From contig NZ_JACHNY010000010.1 of NCBI RefSeq assembly GCF_014199625.1, forward strand, positions 1-64,000: 64,000 nucleotides of DNA, read 5' to 3'. Below the pieces are notes generated by a model, which was not told the origin of the DNA, made no database searches, and saw nothing but the letters and a program-made list of their open reading frames with translations. Source of the stretch: Sphingomonas abaci (GTDB lineage: Bacteria; Pseudomonadota; Alphaproteobacteria; Sphingomonadales; Sphingomonadaceae). Below, in pieces: positions 16,925 through 25,466 of this stretch (positions are counted from its first letter, which is position 1; each line of letters begins with the position of its first letter). The translations under genes were made by a program, and so were the position numbers.

Positions 16925-17839
16925 ATGGCACGGATCACCGACAACCGGGCTGACATCTACCAAGAGATCACCGACCAGATGATCGCCATGATCGAGGCGG
17001 GCACCCGGCCTTGGTCGAAATCGTGGAACGGCAGCACCGCCCCCAACATCCCGCTGCGCTCGACCGGCGTTCCCTATCGCGGCATCAACGTCCTGACCCT
17101 TTGGGTAGCGGCCATGACAAAGGGCTATGCCTCGCCGCATTGGCTGACCTTCAAGCAGGCGCTCGCGCTCGGCGGGTGCGTCCGCAAGGGCGAGAAGGGC
17201 TCAACCGTCGTTTATGCCAACACGATCGAGGTGGACGCCGACAGGAGCGGAGAAGCCAGCGACGATGGCAAGCGCCAGGTAGCATTCCTCAAGCGCTACA
17301 CCGTCTTCAATGCCGAGCAGATCGACGGCATCGAGGCGAAGTATCCGGCTCCCGCGCCGATCCTCACCGCGACCAATCCCCACGAACGCGACGCGGAGCT
17401 GGACACCCTCTTTGCCCGCGTTCCCGTCGCCGTCCGGCACCACGGATCGCAGCCCTACTATCAGCCGAGCGGCGATCACGTCGTCATGCCTGAGTTCGCC
17501 GACTTCCACACCGGGGACGACTATTATTCGACGCTTGCCCATGAGCTTTGCCACGCAACCGGCCACGTGGACCGGCTCGCCCGCCCCACCCTCCTTTCCA
17601 CGAAGCGGGAGGATTACGCCCGCGAGGAACTGGTGGCCGAGCTGGGTGCGGCATTCGTCAGCGGCGCGATCGGCATCAAGCTCCACGACCGGGAAGATCA
17701 CGCGGCCTATCTGGCGAGTTGGCTGCAGGCGCTCCGCAACGACAAAAGGTGCATCTTCACCGCCGCGACCCAAGCGCAGGCGGCCGCGGACTGGCTGCTT
17801 AGCCGGATGAGCAACGCGGAGATGTCGGTCGCGGCGTGA
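16925..17839 (+). CDS. ardC: ArdC-type antirestriction protein
   Basis: A 304-residue protein with an N-terminal ssDNA-binding domain (DUF1738; YQEITDQMIAMIEAGTRPW) and a C-terminal zinc metalloprotease-like domain with HELCH at 206-210 and an ELVAELGAAF helix supplying the likely third ligand. ArdC proteins protect incoming plasmid DNA from restriction, so early expression on entry makes sense. The start at 16925 follows GGAAAGGAAGAG. A 46-bp fragment of a related gene lies at 28898-28943. Confidence 0.92.
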   Translation: MARITDNRADIYQEITDQMIAMIEAGTRPWSKSWNGSTAPNIPLRSTGVPYRGINVLTLWVAAMTKGYASPHWLTFKQALALGGCVRKGEKGSTVVYANTIEVDADRSGEASDDGKRQVAFLKRYTVFNAEQIDGIEAKYPAPAPILTATNPHERDAELDTLFARVPVAVRHHGSQPYYQPSGDHVVMPEFADFHTGDDYYSTLAHELCHATGHVDRLARPTLLSTKREDYAREELVAELGAAFVSGAIGIKLHDREDHAAYLASWLQALRNDKRCIFTAATQAQAAADWLLSRMSNAEMSVAA

Positions 17840-18039
17840 TGGATACGCGGCCCCGATCTCTCGTGAAACGGGCCGCGTTCCTGTTCTCCCGGACCGTCCC
17901 GGGCGTGCGCGAAATCGACACTTGTAAATCAACCATCGAACCGCGCCGACCGGATGCTTTTGGTCGGTAGAGCGACGCCCAATTCGCGGGTCTCGCGCGG
18001 TTCTGTGCGCCCAATCACGGGCATAGAAGGACGAAGCAT

Positions 18040-18234
18040 ATGTCGATCAAAGGTACACTCGATCCGATCCACATTGGTGGCGGGACCCGCTCGTTGATGC
18101 GGGACAGCGGGCGGCATGTCGACAAGGGCTGGTGGGGCGTCGACGACAACAACACCCCGCATATCGGCCCCTATGGCAGCCGCGAAGCCTGCCAAGCCGC
18201 GTGCGATGCCATCAACGATGGTGACGCCGACTAG
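18040..18234 (+). CDS. Small hypothetical protein, 64 residues
   Basis: MSIKGTLDPIHIGGG and the tail with WWGVDDNNTPHIGPYG suggest a small folded unit; the AGAAGGACGAAGC region before the ATG gives a plausible ribosome site, and two strong hairpins follow its stop. No family is recognised. The 200 bp between ardC and this gene shows nothing else. Confidence 0.6.
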   Translation: MSIKGTLDPIHIGGGTRSLMRDSGRHVDKGWWGVDDNNTPHIGPYGSREACQAACDAINDGDAD

Positions 18235-18242
18235 GGAACGGT

Positions 18243-18322
18243 CTGGAGCGACCCCGAGGGTCGCTCCAGGCTCCTATGCGCGCGCGCCGGCTTCGCTTCG
18301 CGGCACCGGCGCGCGCCTTTTC
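18243..18322 (+). terminator. Double hairpin terminator
   Basis: The first hairpin (18243-18269) has the perfect 12-bp arms CTGGAGCGACCC and GGGTCGCTCCAG around CGA. The second (18280-18316) pairs GCGCGCGCCGG with CCGGCGCGCGC and is followed by CTTTTCT. Together they probably end transcription from the ardC region. Confidence 0.8.
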
Positions 18323-18360
18323 TAGTCGTCTCGCGACGCGCAGCACAGGGTGAGCGAGCC

Positions 18361-18999
18361 TTACCGGCCCTTCCTGATCCGAGCGAAGGCGGTCAGCCCG
18401 GCAGCCTTGTACGCCTCGAACATATCGGCTCGCTCGCCCAGCGGCGTTACTGAGACATGGGTGATCTCGCCGAGCATGTCGCAAATCCGAATGGCGGCCC
18501 GAACCGTAGTGGAAAGCCACGTGCAGAACCGCTCCATATCGGGCGGGTACACGAGATCCGTTTCGGATGAGAACATGCCGTGCTGGCCATCCTGCGCGAC
18601 ATAGGTGTTGATCGCTGTCTCGAGCACAAACACGTTGAGCATCACAGTGCCGTTCAGCTCGCGAATATCGGGGAGCATCCGCAGCTCGGGCCGCCACTCA
18701 TAGGTTTTGGCGATCAGCGTCTCGTTGAGATGGCCCCCGAAGACATTGCGGAGGTATTTCGCAAACTGAAGGTCGGCGTCGATCGCTTTCATCTGGTCGG
18801 CGAGTTCTGGTGCGTGCCGGTATAAGAAGCGCATCGGTCCTTCCAAATCGGCAAGGTTCCTGAGCGCCATCAGAGCCGTTTTGATGAACGGAACCCACGT
18901 GCCCGCAGGACCGAGCTGACCTGACAGTTCACCATCTGCCGAACTCAAATCGCCGTGGATGATCCGCGACGTGAAATAGATCCTCTCGATCGGCGTCAT
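18361..18999 (-). CDS. Hypothetical protein, 212 residues
   Basis: A soluble, mostly helical protein with no signal, membrane segment or catalytic motif that I recognise. Conserved-looking parts are FAKYLRNVFGGHLNE and MLPDIRELNGTVMLNVFVLETAINTYV. It is convergent with the ardC side and divergent from the small gene at 19519. Confidence 0.65.
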   Translation of the reverse strand: MTPIERIYFTSRIIHGDLSSADGELSGQLGPAGTWVPFIKTALMALRNLADLEGPMRFLYRHAPELADQMKAIDADLQFAKYLRNVFGGHLNETLIAKTYEWRPELRMLPDIRELNGTVMLNVFVLETAINTYVAQDGQHGMFSSETDLVYPPDMERFCTWLSTTVRAAIRICDMLGEITHVSVTPLGERADMFEAYKAAGLTAFARIRKGR

Positions 19000-19197
19000 T
19001 CGTTCTCGCCTGGTCAGTCCCCACCCCTTCAGGGGCAGCGCGCTGTTTTGCTGAGCAACCTGCCCAGTGCAAAGCGCTTTTCGGGAGAACGATCCCGGTC
19101 GGGCGCGACCCTGCCGGGCACGGCTCTATCGGCGCGTTGCGCCGACCGAGCCACCGTGCCGGCGTCTCGGCCCTGAACGGGTGACGATCCTCGCGTG

Positions 19198-19219
19198 AGG
19201 TGTGCCACGTGGCACACCT
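19198..19219. repeat. Dispersed palindrome, copy 3
   Basis: A perfect 22-bp palindrome with the common 18-bp core, placed about 45 nt before leader copy B and 530 nt upstream of the ParB-like gene. Of the four copies it is the one nearest that gene. Confidence 0.9.
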
Positions 19220-19262
19220 GTGGCCGCGCCCAGCGGCGCCGACGTCGCTGGCAGGGGCACCG

Positions 19263-19518
19263 CGGCCCTCCCCCGGAGGCCCGCTGCGCGGGGAACACCA
19301 AGGGCTGCTGCCCTTTCGTTCCCGAAGCAAAATCGACAGCCCCGTGTGGTCCGCCGAGCGCGGCACCCGGCGCCCTTGTGGGGCGCCGGCCGCGCTAGGG
19401 CGGCCTGCCCGCGCCAGGCCATCGATTTCGCTCCTCCCTCCCCATCCCGCTCCTCGCCGGAGAGGCAGACCCGGTTGCAGCGGCAACCGGCTGCGCCTCG
19501 AAAGAAGGAGAAAAGACA
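19263..19518 (+). ncRNA. Structured leader, copy B (before the 63-residue gene and parB-like gene)
   Basis: Hairpin 1 (19291-19323) repeats GGGAAC/GTTCCC and AAGGGC/GCCCTT. Hairpin 2 (19358-19395) has CCGGCGCCC/GGGCGCCGG plus a full GCGCGG/CCGCGC base. Hairpin 3 (19471-19490) has CCGGTTGC/GCAACCGG. Stem sequences differ from copy A in both arms together. AAGAAGGAGAAAAGAC follows as ribosome site. The gap from 19000 to 19197 has no gene. Confidence 0.6.
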
Positions 19519-19710
19519 ATGGCTTACACCCGATACACCGGCGATCCCTATTGGAAGCGCGCGAAGTCCCCCGGCACCAGCGCCGACGGCACCCCGTACC
19601 GCAAGGGCGAGCGCGTGTTCTTCTATCCGCGCACCGGCGTCACCTACGCAGGCGGCAGCGCGAAGCGCGCCTCGGCCGAGTTCGACGAACTCGCGAGCCT
19701 CGAAGGCTGA
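19519..19710 (+). CDS. Small basic hypothetical protein, 63 residues
   Basis: MAYTRYTGDPYWKRAKSPG... with aromatic and basic residues and a strong GAAGGAG ribosome site. It lies directly behind leader copy B and 41 nt before the ParB-like gene, so the two are probably cotranscribed. No family is recognised. Confidence 0.7.
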   Translation: MAYTRYTGDPYWKRAKSPGTSADGTPYRKGERVFFYPRTGVTYAGGSAKRASAEFDELASLEG

Positions 19711-19751
19711 CCCCCTCCCAGTCAAATCCATCCAGATCACGGAGCATCATC

Positions 19752-21590
19752 ATGGCTATCATCCATCCCAAGCTCGCCCAGCTTCGCCTTTCCCCGCTCA
19801 ACCAGCGCCGCGTAAAGCCGTCCGCCGTCGAGGCGATGGCCGACGACATCGAAGCGCACGGGCTGTTGCAGAACCTTGTCGCCTATGAGGACGAGGGGCT
19901 GTTGTGGGTTTTTGCCGGAGGGCGGCGTTACCGCGCGCTCAAAATCTTGGTGAAGCGCAAGCGGATCAAAAGCAGCGACACCTTCCCGGTTGAGTTGCGG
20001 ACCAAGGAAGAAGCCATCGAACTGTCGCTCGCCGAGAATTTCCAGCGCGAGGACATGCACCCTGCCGACAGCATCCGCGCCTTCGCCGCGCTCCGCGACA
20101 CCGGCATGGACGCCGAGGAGATTGCGGCCCGGTTCGGTCAGGCGGTCAGCTTCGTCTACAAGATGCTCCGCCTGTCTGCGCTTGCCCCGGCGCTGATCGA
20201 CCTGATCGCCAAGGATCAGTTGAGCCTTGAGGCCGCACGTGCGCTCACCCTCACCGACGATCACAGCCAGCAGATGAAGGTCTGGAAGGCCGCGAACGGC
20301 CACGCGCACACTATCCGCCGGATGCTCACCACCGAGAAGGTGGACACCACCAGCGGCCCGTTCCTGTTCGTCGGGCGGGAGGCTTACGAGGCCAAAGGCG
20401 GTACGATCACGGTCGACCTGTTCAGCCAAGGGGCCGAAGGCTTCGCGGACGATCCCGAGCTGGTGCGGGAATTGGCAGAAGAGAAGCTGGACGCACTCGC
20501 GGACGAATATCGCGCTATCGGGTGGCACGAAGTCCGTGCGGCGCTTGAACGCCCTTACGACCTCTACATGAAGGGCAGCATGTACCCGGCGACGCGCGAG
20601 CCGACCGACGACGAGGCGACGAGGCTTACCGCGATCGACGCCGAGATCGAGGCCATCGCAGAGGCCGAGGGCGAGGACAGCGAGCGGATCGACCCGCTAT
20701 CGGACGAGCGCGACGCGATCACCGAAGGCTTGCGCGCCTTTAATCGCGAGCAGGTTGCGGTGGGCGGGGTGGCCCTCTGGGTGTCGCATGACGGATCACT
20801 GGGCAAGAGCTTCTACCGCGCCAAGGCCGAGCCGAAACCGAAGGCGAACCACGACGGTCCCGTCCCGCTTTACAGCAACAGCCTGTTCGCCGACCTCACG
20901 CGCATTAAGACACGGGTCGTGCAGGAGGCGGTCGCGGCCGACCCGGCGCTGGCACTCGACATCGTGCTCGACAGCCTCGCGGGCCAGTTGCTCCACGGCG
21001 CGCACAGCCACCAGATGGCGATCGAGGTTCAGGCCAAGGCCGTCGCGACCGACGTGGCGCAAGAGTTGATGGCGACGAGCGACGTTCTTGCCGTGGAGGA
21101 CATGATGGCGACCCGTTTCGCCGCCATTCCCGCCGAAGGCCGGTTCGAGGCGATCCGTGCCATGGGCAGCGACGACAAGATGGCGTTGCTGGCCGGGCTT
21201 GTCGCGATGACGGTGGACGGCACGGTGTTCGCGGGCGGCTCCCCCGGCCAGCGCCACCACCAATTCGAGCAGATCGTGCGCGCGAGCGGCGTGAACATCG
21301 CGTCGCGCTGGACCGCCCCCATCGGCCTGTTCGACAAGATGCGCCGTGCTGCGATGATCGACCTGTTGCGCGAGGAAGTGGGCGCGTCGAGTGCCGAGAA
21401 TTGCGCCACCATCAAGAAGAAGGCGGACCTTGCCGTGAACGTGTCCGAGCGGTTGCCCGCCCATTGGCTTCCCGCCCCGCTGCGGATCGGTGCCTTTGAC
21501 CGAGCGGAGCGCGAGCCGGAGGAATGCGACGCCGACATGGACGAGGACGGCAGCGAGCAGGAGGGCATGATCGACGAGGAAACGGCCTGA
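19752..21590 (+). CDS. Long ParB/Spo0J-family DNA-binding protein
   Basis: 612 residues, about twice the usual ParB length. The N-terminal ParB domain has VFAGGRRYRALK (the nucleotide-binding box) and LAENFQREDMHPAD, followed by the helix-turn-helix (EEIAARFGQAVSFVYKMLRLSALAPALI). The rest is a long acidic helical region. Such proteins bind palindromic centromere-like sites. No parA is in the window, so it may act as a regulator or adaptor rather than in partition. The start at 19752 follows GGAGCATCATC. Confidence 0.85.
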   Translation: MAIIHPKLAQLRLSPLNQRRVKPSAVEAMADDIEAHGLLQNLVAYEDEGLLWVFAGGRRYRALKILVKRKRIKSSDTFPVELRTKEEAIELSLAENFQREDMHPADSIRAFAALRDTGMDAEEIAARFGQAVSFVYKMLRLSALAPALIDLIAKDQLSLEAARALTLTDDHSQQMKVWKAANGHAHTIRRMLTTEKVDTTSGPFLFVGREAYEAKGGTITVDLFSQGAEGFADDPELVRELAEEKLDALADEYRAIGWHEVRAALERPYDLYMKGSMYPATREPTDDEATRLTAIDAEIEAIAEAEGEDSERIDPLSDERDAITEGLRAFNREQVAVGGVALWVSHDGSLGKSFYRAKAEPKPKANHDGPVPLYSNSLFADLTRIKTRVVQEAVAADPALALDIVLDSLAGQLLHGAHSHQMAIEVQAKAVATDVAQELMATSDVLAVEDMMATRFAAIPAEGRFEAIRAMGSDDKMALLAGLVAMTVDGTVFAGGSPGQRHHQFEQIVRASGVNIASRWTAPIGLFDKMRRAAMIDLLREEVGASSAENCATIKKKADLAVNVSERLPAHWLPAPLRIGAFDRAEREPEECDADMDEDGSEQEGMIDEETA

Positions 21591-21601
21591 ACAGCAAAGC
21601 T

Positions 21602-21630
21602 GGGGGTCCGGTGATAATCGGACCCCCTTT
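21602..21630 (+). terminator. Rho-independent terminator after the ParB-like gene
   Basis: GGGGGTCCG and CGGACCCCC pair around GTGATAAT and are followed by TTT, 12 nt after the stop codon. Confidence 0.88.
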
Positions 21631-21663
21631 CCTCTCCTGACGAGCGCAAGGCGGCCCGTCGCC

Positions 21664-21747
21664 CCGGCGCGCCAGCCCTGGCGGGCTGGCGCGCCGGCTG
21701 CCCTTTCAGGTCCGCGTCGCGCCGCCCGACACGAGGTCGGGCGGCGC
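21664..21747. other. Two further long hairpins between the parB-like gene and arsH
   Basis: A 15-bp inverted repeat (21664-21697, arms CCGGCGCGCCAGCCC and its complement around TGGC) and a 12-bp one (21719-21747, GCGCCGCCCGAC and its complement around ACGAG). The second is placed to end transcription of the ars operon arriving on the minus strand. With the parB terminator they make three hairpins at a module boundary. Confidence 0.65.
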
Positions 21748-21781
21748 CGTGGCGACTTCCTTGCCGATCGGGTGGTGCGGC

Positions 21782-22540
21782 TCACCGCCAGCGGCCTTGT
21801 GGCGCGGTCGCGATGCTCGACAGGTCCGTCGTCGTGTCGACCGGCACGCCGGCCTGTTTGCGCTCCGAGTAGCGTTCTACGAGCTGCGTCGCGTGTGGCC
21901 GTAGCAGGACCGTGAAGCGGACCAGCTCCTCCATCACGTCGACGATGCGGTCATAATAGCTCGACGGCTTCATGCGTCCGGCCTCGTCGAACTCCTTGTA
22001 GGCCATCGCGACCGACGACTGGTTCGGGATCGTGAACATCCGCATCCAGCGGCCGAGCAGCCGCAGCGTGTTGACGGCGTTGAACGACTGCGATCCGCCA
22101 GACACCTGCATCACCGCGAGCGTACGGCCCTGGGTCGGGCGCATGCCCTTCATCTCGAGCGGCAGGTGATCGATCTGCGCTTTCATGATGCCGGTGATCT
22201 GGCCGTGACGTTCCGGGCTGCACCAGACTTGGCCCTCGGACCACAGCGCCAGTTCGCGCAGCTCATGGACGGCCGGGTGATCGTCTCCGGCCACTTGGTC
22301 GGGGAGCGGCAGTGTCGAGGGATCGAAGATCCGCGTTTCCGCGCCGAATAACTGCAGCAGGCGTGCCGCTTCCTCCGTGGCGAGCCGCGAGAAGGAGCGC
22401 TCACGCAAGCTGCCGTAGAGCAGGAGTATCCGAGGTGCCGGATCAAGCGGCCCGAGCCCTGTGGCGGGCCGCGCGCGGATATAGGCTGGATCGAGTGCCG
22501 GCAGGAGGTCGGGATCGGTGAGCGTACGAAGCGGCATCAA
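21782..22540 (-). CDS. arsH: ArsH NADPH-dependent FMN reductase
   Basis: A 252-residue flavoprotein; the family hallmark [21 protein letters not shown] (FMN-phosphate loop) is at about residues 42-62, and the [22 protein letters not shown] segment follows the second strand. ArsH oxidises trivalent organoarsenicals and reduces quinones. It is the last gene of the ars operon and overlaps arsN2 by ATGA. Confidence 0.95.
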   Translation of the reverse strand: MMPLRTLTDPDLLPALDPAYIRARPATGLGPLDPAPRILLLYGSLRERSFSRLATEEAARLLQLFGAETRIFDPSTLPLPDQVAGDDHPAVHELRELALWSEGQVWCSPERHGQITGIMKAQIDHLPLEMKGMRPTQGRTLAVMQVSGGSQSFNAVNTLRLLGRWMRMFTIPNQSSVAMAYKEFDEAGRMKPSSYYDRIVDVMEELVRFTVLLRPHATQLVERYSERKQAGVPVDTTTDLSSIATAPQGRWR

Positions 22541-22974
22541 AGAGCTTTCACGAGAAAGGTGGCCGACGCCGGGCAGAGCGCGGTGAACTCGCGCGAGGCG
22601 GCAACCGCAGGCGGCGCCGCAGCGCGATCGGCCTCTGCATAGCCGTTCACCCGGAAAAATGGCGCCGCGGTGTCGGTCAGAAGGTGGAGCCGCTCGGCGC
22701 CGAGCCGGCGCGCCTCGCCCTCGAGCAGCGCCAGCATCGCACCGCCGATGCCGGCGCCCCGGCGATCGGCCAAGACCACCAGCGAGCGGAGCAGGCGGTC
22801 CGACCCTTCGCCCTCGATCCCGCCGAACCCGACCAACCCAGCGTCGTCGTCGAAGCGGACGAAGGCGCGGCCGGGTTCGGCGAGATCGGCGGTCGGCAGC
22901 TTGGCGGCTGCCAGCGCGCCGGCCAGATCATCCAGCTCGCCCGGCGCGAGACACGTGACGCGGAGGCCGGTCAT
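22537..22974 (-). CDS. arsN2: ArsN2-type GNAT acetyltransferase
   Basis: A 145-residue GNAT domain with acetyl-CoA loop [19 protein letters not shown] and a C-terminal [12 protein letters not shown]. Its place between acr3 and arsH identifies it as the arsenic-linked ArsN2, thought to acetylate an arsenic-related or antibiotic arsenical substrate. The start at 22974 overlaps the acr3 stop by ATGA. Confidence 0.88.
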   Translation of the reverse strand: MTGLRVTCLAPGELDDLAGALAAAKLPTADLAEPGRAFVRFDDDAGLVGFGGIEGEGSDRLLRSLVVLADRRGAGIGGAMLALLEGEARRLGAERLHLLTDTAAPFFRVNGYAEADRAAAPPAVAASREFTALCPASATFLVKAL

Positions 22975-24050
22975 GCGTGCGCCCCGCGCTCGTACCAGCC
23001 CCGGGATGCTTTCACGATCGAGACGACCGACAGCATCACGGGCACCTCGACCAGCACGCCGACGACCGTGGCCAGCGCCGCGCCCGACTTGAGCCCGAAC
23101 AGCGAGATCGCGGCCGCCACGGCCAATTCGAAGAAGTTGGATGCGCCGATCAGCGCCGCAGGCGCCGCCACGCACCAGGCAACGCCGAAGCGGCGCGAGA
23201 GCCAGTAGGCTAGACCTGCATTGAAATAGACTTGGATGAGGATCGGCACCGCAAGCAGTGCGATCACCAACGGCTGCGCCACGATCGCCTCACCCTGGAA
23301 GCCGAACAGCAGGACGAGCGTCGCCAGCAGCGAGACGAGCGACACCGGCCCCAAGCGACCGAGCAGCCGGTCGAGCGCGGCTTGTCCGCCGTTCGTCAGC
23401 ACGACACGGCGCACGAGCTGGGCGGCGATGACCGGCACGACGATGTAGAGCATCACCGAGATCAGCAGCGTGTCCCACGGCACCGTCACCGAAGCGACGC
23501 CGAGCAGCAGCCCGACGAGCGGCGCGAACAGGAACACCATGATGACGTCGTTCAGCGCGACCTGGGACAGCGTGTAGGTCGGCTCGCCCTCGCACAGGTT
23601 CGACCACACGAACACCATGGCCGTGCACGGTGCCGCAGCGAGCAGGATCAGGCCAGCGATGTAGGACGGCCCCTCCCCTGCGGGCAGAAGCGGCGCGAAC
23701 AGCCAACCGATGAACAATGTGCCAAGCGCTGCCATCGAGAAGGGCTTCACCGCCCAGTTGATGAACAGTGTGACGCCCACCCCCTTCCAATGCTGGCGGA
23801 CCGACCCGAGCGCGCCGAAGTCGATCTTGAGCAGCATCGGTACGATCATCAGCCAGATCAGCACCGCGACGATGAGGTTGACGCGCGCTACCTCGGCCGA
23901 GGCAACGCGCGCGAACAGGCCGGGCAAAAGGTGCCCCAAGCCGATGCCGGCAACGATGCAGAGCGCCACCCAGAGCGTCAGGTAGCGCTCGAAGGTGCCG
24001 ATGCCGGCGCGCGCCGGCGCAGGTCCGGCGACAGGGGCGATCGTCGACAT
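22971..24050 (-). CDS. acr3: ACR3-family arsenite efflux transporter
   Basis: A 359-residue protein with about ten membrane segments. The family motif LILLAAAPCTAMVFVWSNL carries the conserved cysteine for arsenite. It exports the As(III) made by ArsC. It begins 4 nt after the arsC stop codon. Confidence 0.95.
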   Translation of the reverse strand: MSTIAPVAGPAPARAGIGTFERYLTLWVALCIVAGIGLGHLLPGLFARVASAEVARVNLIVAVLIWLMIVPMLLKIDFGALGSVRQHWKGVGVTLFINWAVKPFSMAALGTLFIGWLFAPLLPAGEGPSYIAGLILLAAAPCTAMVFVWSNLCEGEPTYTLSQVALNDVIMVFLFAPLVGLLLGVASVTVPWDTLLISVMLYIVVPVIAAQLVRRVVLTNGGQAALDRLLGRLGPVSLVSLLATLVLLFGFQGEAIVAQPLVIALLAVPILIQVYFNAGLAYWLSRRFGVAWCVAAPAALIGASNFFELAVAAAISLFGLKSGAALATVVGVLVEVPVMLSVVSIVKASRGWYERGAHA

Positions 24051-24054
24051 GGGC

Positions 24055-24498
24055 TCAGCCGACCCGCTCGCCGGACGCGTCCACCACCTGTTCGCCGTCC
24101 TCCTTGGCGAACGCGCCGAGCTGCCCGCTCGGCAACAGATCGAGGACGGCTTCGGACGGGCGGCAGAGCTTCACGCCCAAGGGTGAGACGACCAGCGGGC
24201 GGTTGATGAGGATCGGGTGCGCCATCATCGCGTCCACCAGCGCCTCGTCGGACAGTGTGGTGTCGCCGAGCCCCAGCTCCGCATAGGGCGTGCCTTTCTC
24301 GCGCAGCAGCTCGCGCGGCGAGATGCCCGCCCGCTCAATCAGCTCGACCAGCAGCGCGCGCGACGGCGGGGTCTTCAGATATTCGACCACGTGCGGCTCG
24401 ATGCCGGCATTGCGGATCATGGCGAGCGCGTTGCGCGACGTGCCGCACTCGGGATTGTGGTAGATGACGATGTCGACGACCGAGTCAGTCCGGCTCAT
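24055..24498 (-). CDS. arsC: Arsenate reductase ArsC, glutaredoxin type
   Basis: 147 residues. The catalytic Cys18 is in IYHNPECGTSRNAL, and the arginines of the arsenate pocket lie in INRPLVVSPLG and KLCRPSE, as in the E. coli plasmid ArsC type, which uses glutathione and glutaredoxin. The start at 24498 lies 11 nt after the arsR stop. Confidence 0.93.
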   Translation of the reverse strand: MSRTDSVVDIVIYHNPECGTSRNALAMIRNAGIEPHVVEYLKTPPSRALLVELIERAGISPRELLREKGTPYAELGLGDTTLSDEALVDAMMAHPILINRPLVVSPLGVKLCRPSEAVLDLLPSGQLGAFAKEDGEQVVDASGERVG

Positions 24499-24509
24499 GG
24501 GGCGTCCTT

Positions 24510-24842
24510 TCAGCAGCAGGGAGCGAGTTCGGCGATGAGCGGCCCGCACAATTCGGCGTTGCCGGCACAGCAATCCTTGACGAGGAACAGCGTTAGCGCG
24601 CGCAGCCCGTCGAGGTCGGCGCGGTAGATGATCGACCGGCTGTGCCGTTCGGAGCGAACGAGGCCGGCACGGGCCAGAATACCAAGGTGCGCCGACATCG
24701 TGTTCTGCGGCACATCCAGCCGGCGGGCGATCTCGCCTGCAGCCAACCCGTCAGGCTCGTGCCGCACCAGCAGACGAAACACGTCGAGGCGCGTGCCCTG
24801 CGCCAACGCCCCCAGTGCCGCGATCGCTAACTCGTTTTCCAT
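24510..24842 (-). CDS. arsR: ArsR/SmtB-family arsenic repressor
   Basis: 110 residues with a winged helix (AGEIARRLDVPQNTMSAHLGILARAGLV). Metal ligands are probably the C-terminal cysteines: DCCAGNAELCG and the final APCC, rather than the classical ELCVCDL site, which is absent. It heads the operon and should repress it from the dyad just upstream. Confidence 0.93.
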   Translation of the reverse strand: MENELAIAALGALAQGTRLDVFRLLVRHEPDGLAAGEIARRLDVPQNTMSAHLGILARAGLVRSERHSRSIIYRADLDGLRALTLFLVKDCCAGNAELCGPLIAELAPCC

Positions 24843-24864
24843 ATATCCAGCATAGCAGATATAT
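24841..24864 (-). promoter_or_regulatory. Probable ArsR operator
   Basis: ATATAT repeats 12 nt apart form an AT-rich dyad in an otherwise GC-rich region, reaching into the arsR start codon. The spacing and AT content fit ArsR operators. It is the only AT-rich block upstream of the ars operon. Confidence 0.65.
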
Positions 24865-24914
24865 CATAGAGCGATAGGCCTTCTCCCTTACCGCGGTTCG
24901 AGTGAATGGGGGGC

Positions 24915-25397
24915 TTAGGCGGTGTGACGCGCAGGTGTGCCACGTGGCACACCCTGCCCCGCCCCTATCGTCGGCAGCCCATCGAGCAGAGCCAAAAGAT
25001 CGCCCAGCGCACGCCTGCGATAGGCGTTGTACCACCGGCGCCGGCGATGCTCGGCCGCGTCGTGGATCATGTGGCAGCGCTGGCAGAGCGCGGCGAGATT
25101 GCGCGGCGCATTGTCGGTCGGGTCGTGATTGAGGTGCGCGCAGGCGATATACACCCGCGTGAGCCGGACGATCGCGGCGACGTCTGCCCCGACGACACGG
25201 ATGCGCCGTCCCCGCCCGTCGCGCCACTGTCGGCGATCGGCATCCCACCAGCGACCATCGCCAAGATGGAAGACGCGCGCACCGTGCGGCCGTCGGCAAT
25301 GCTCGCAGCGGCCTTTAGCGCGGCCGAACCGGATCAGCCTGGACAGCTCGGGCCAGTCGATCGGGTACAGCCAGCGATGTTCCGGCATGATCGGCAT
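24915..25397 (-). CDS. HNH endonuclease-like protein
   Basis: 160 residues. Zinc-binding CEHCRRPHG and then HLNHDPTDN, NLAALCQRCHMIHD give the HNH motif with its structural cysteines. It may cut or nick DNA; small free-standing HNH proteins are common on mobile elements. Its C-terminal codons for GVPRGTP are palindrome copy 4, in the same frame as in the VirB7-position protein. Confidence 0.8.
   Translation of the reverse strand: MPIMPEHRWLYPIDWPELSRLIRFGRAKGRCEHCRRPHGARVFHLGDGRWWDADRRQWRDGRGRRIRVVGADVAAIVRLTRVYIACAHLNHDPTDNAPRNLAALCQRCHMIHDAAEHRRRRWYNAYRRRALGDLLALLDGLPTIGAGQGVPRGTPARHTA
24934..24953. repeat. Dispersed palindrome, copy 4
   Basis: A perfect 20-bp palindrome with the common core, inside the 3' end of the HNH gene. 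It is the last copy; I find none in the 39 kb that follow. Confidence 0.9.
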
Positions 25398-25466
25398 GAC
25401 GATTCTATGAGTCAGGGCCGAGCGGAACGAAAGCAGAAAATCACGGTCCGCACCGCGGGCGGCACA

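Noticed and set aside
16580..17140. Upstream extension of the 104-residue minus-strand gene
   Set aside because: It reads through leader copy A and the start of ardC; only the part from 16579 looks like protein.
17561..17578. CCACGTGG inside ardC as another palindrome copy
   Set aside because: The outer bases of the 18-bp site do not match; a central CACGTG alone is expected by chance at this GC content.
18929..19519. A long minus-strand open frame across leader copy B and palindrome copy 3
   Set aside because: The same leader in copies A and C breaks this frame through indels, so it is not conserved as protein.
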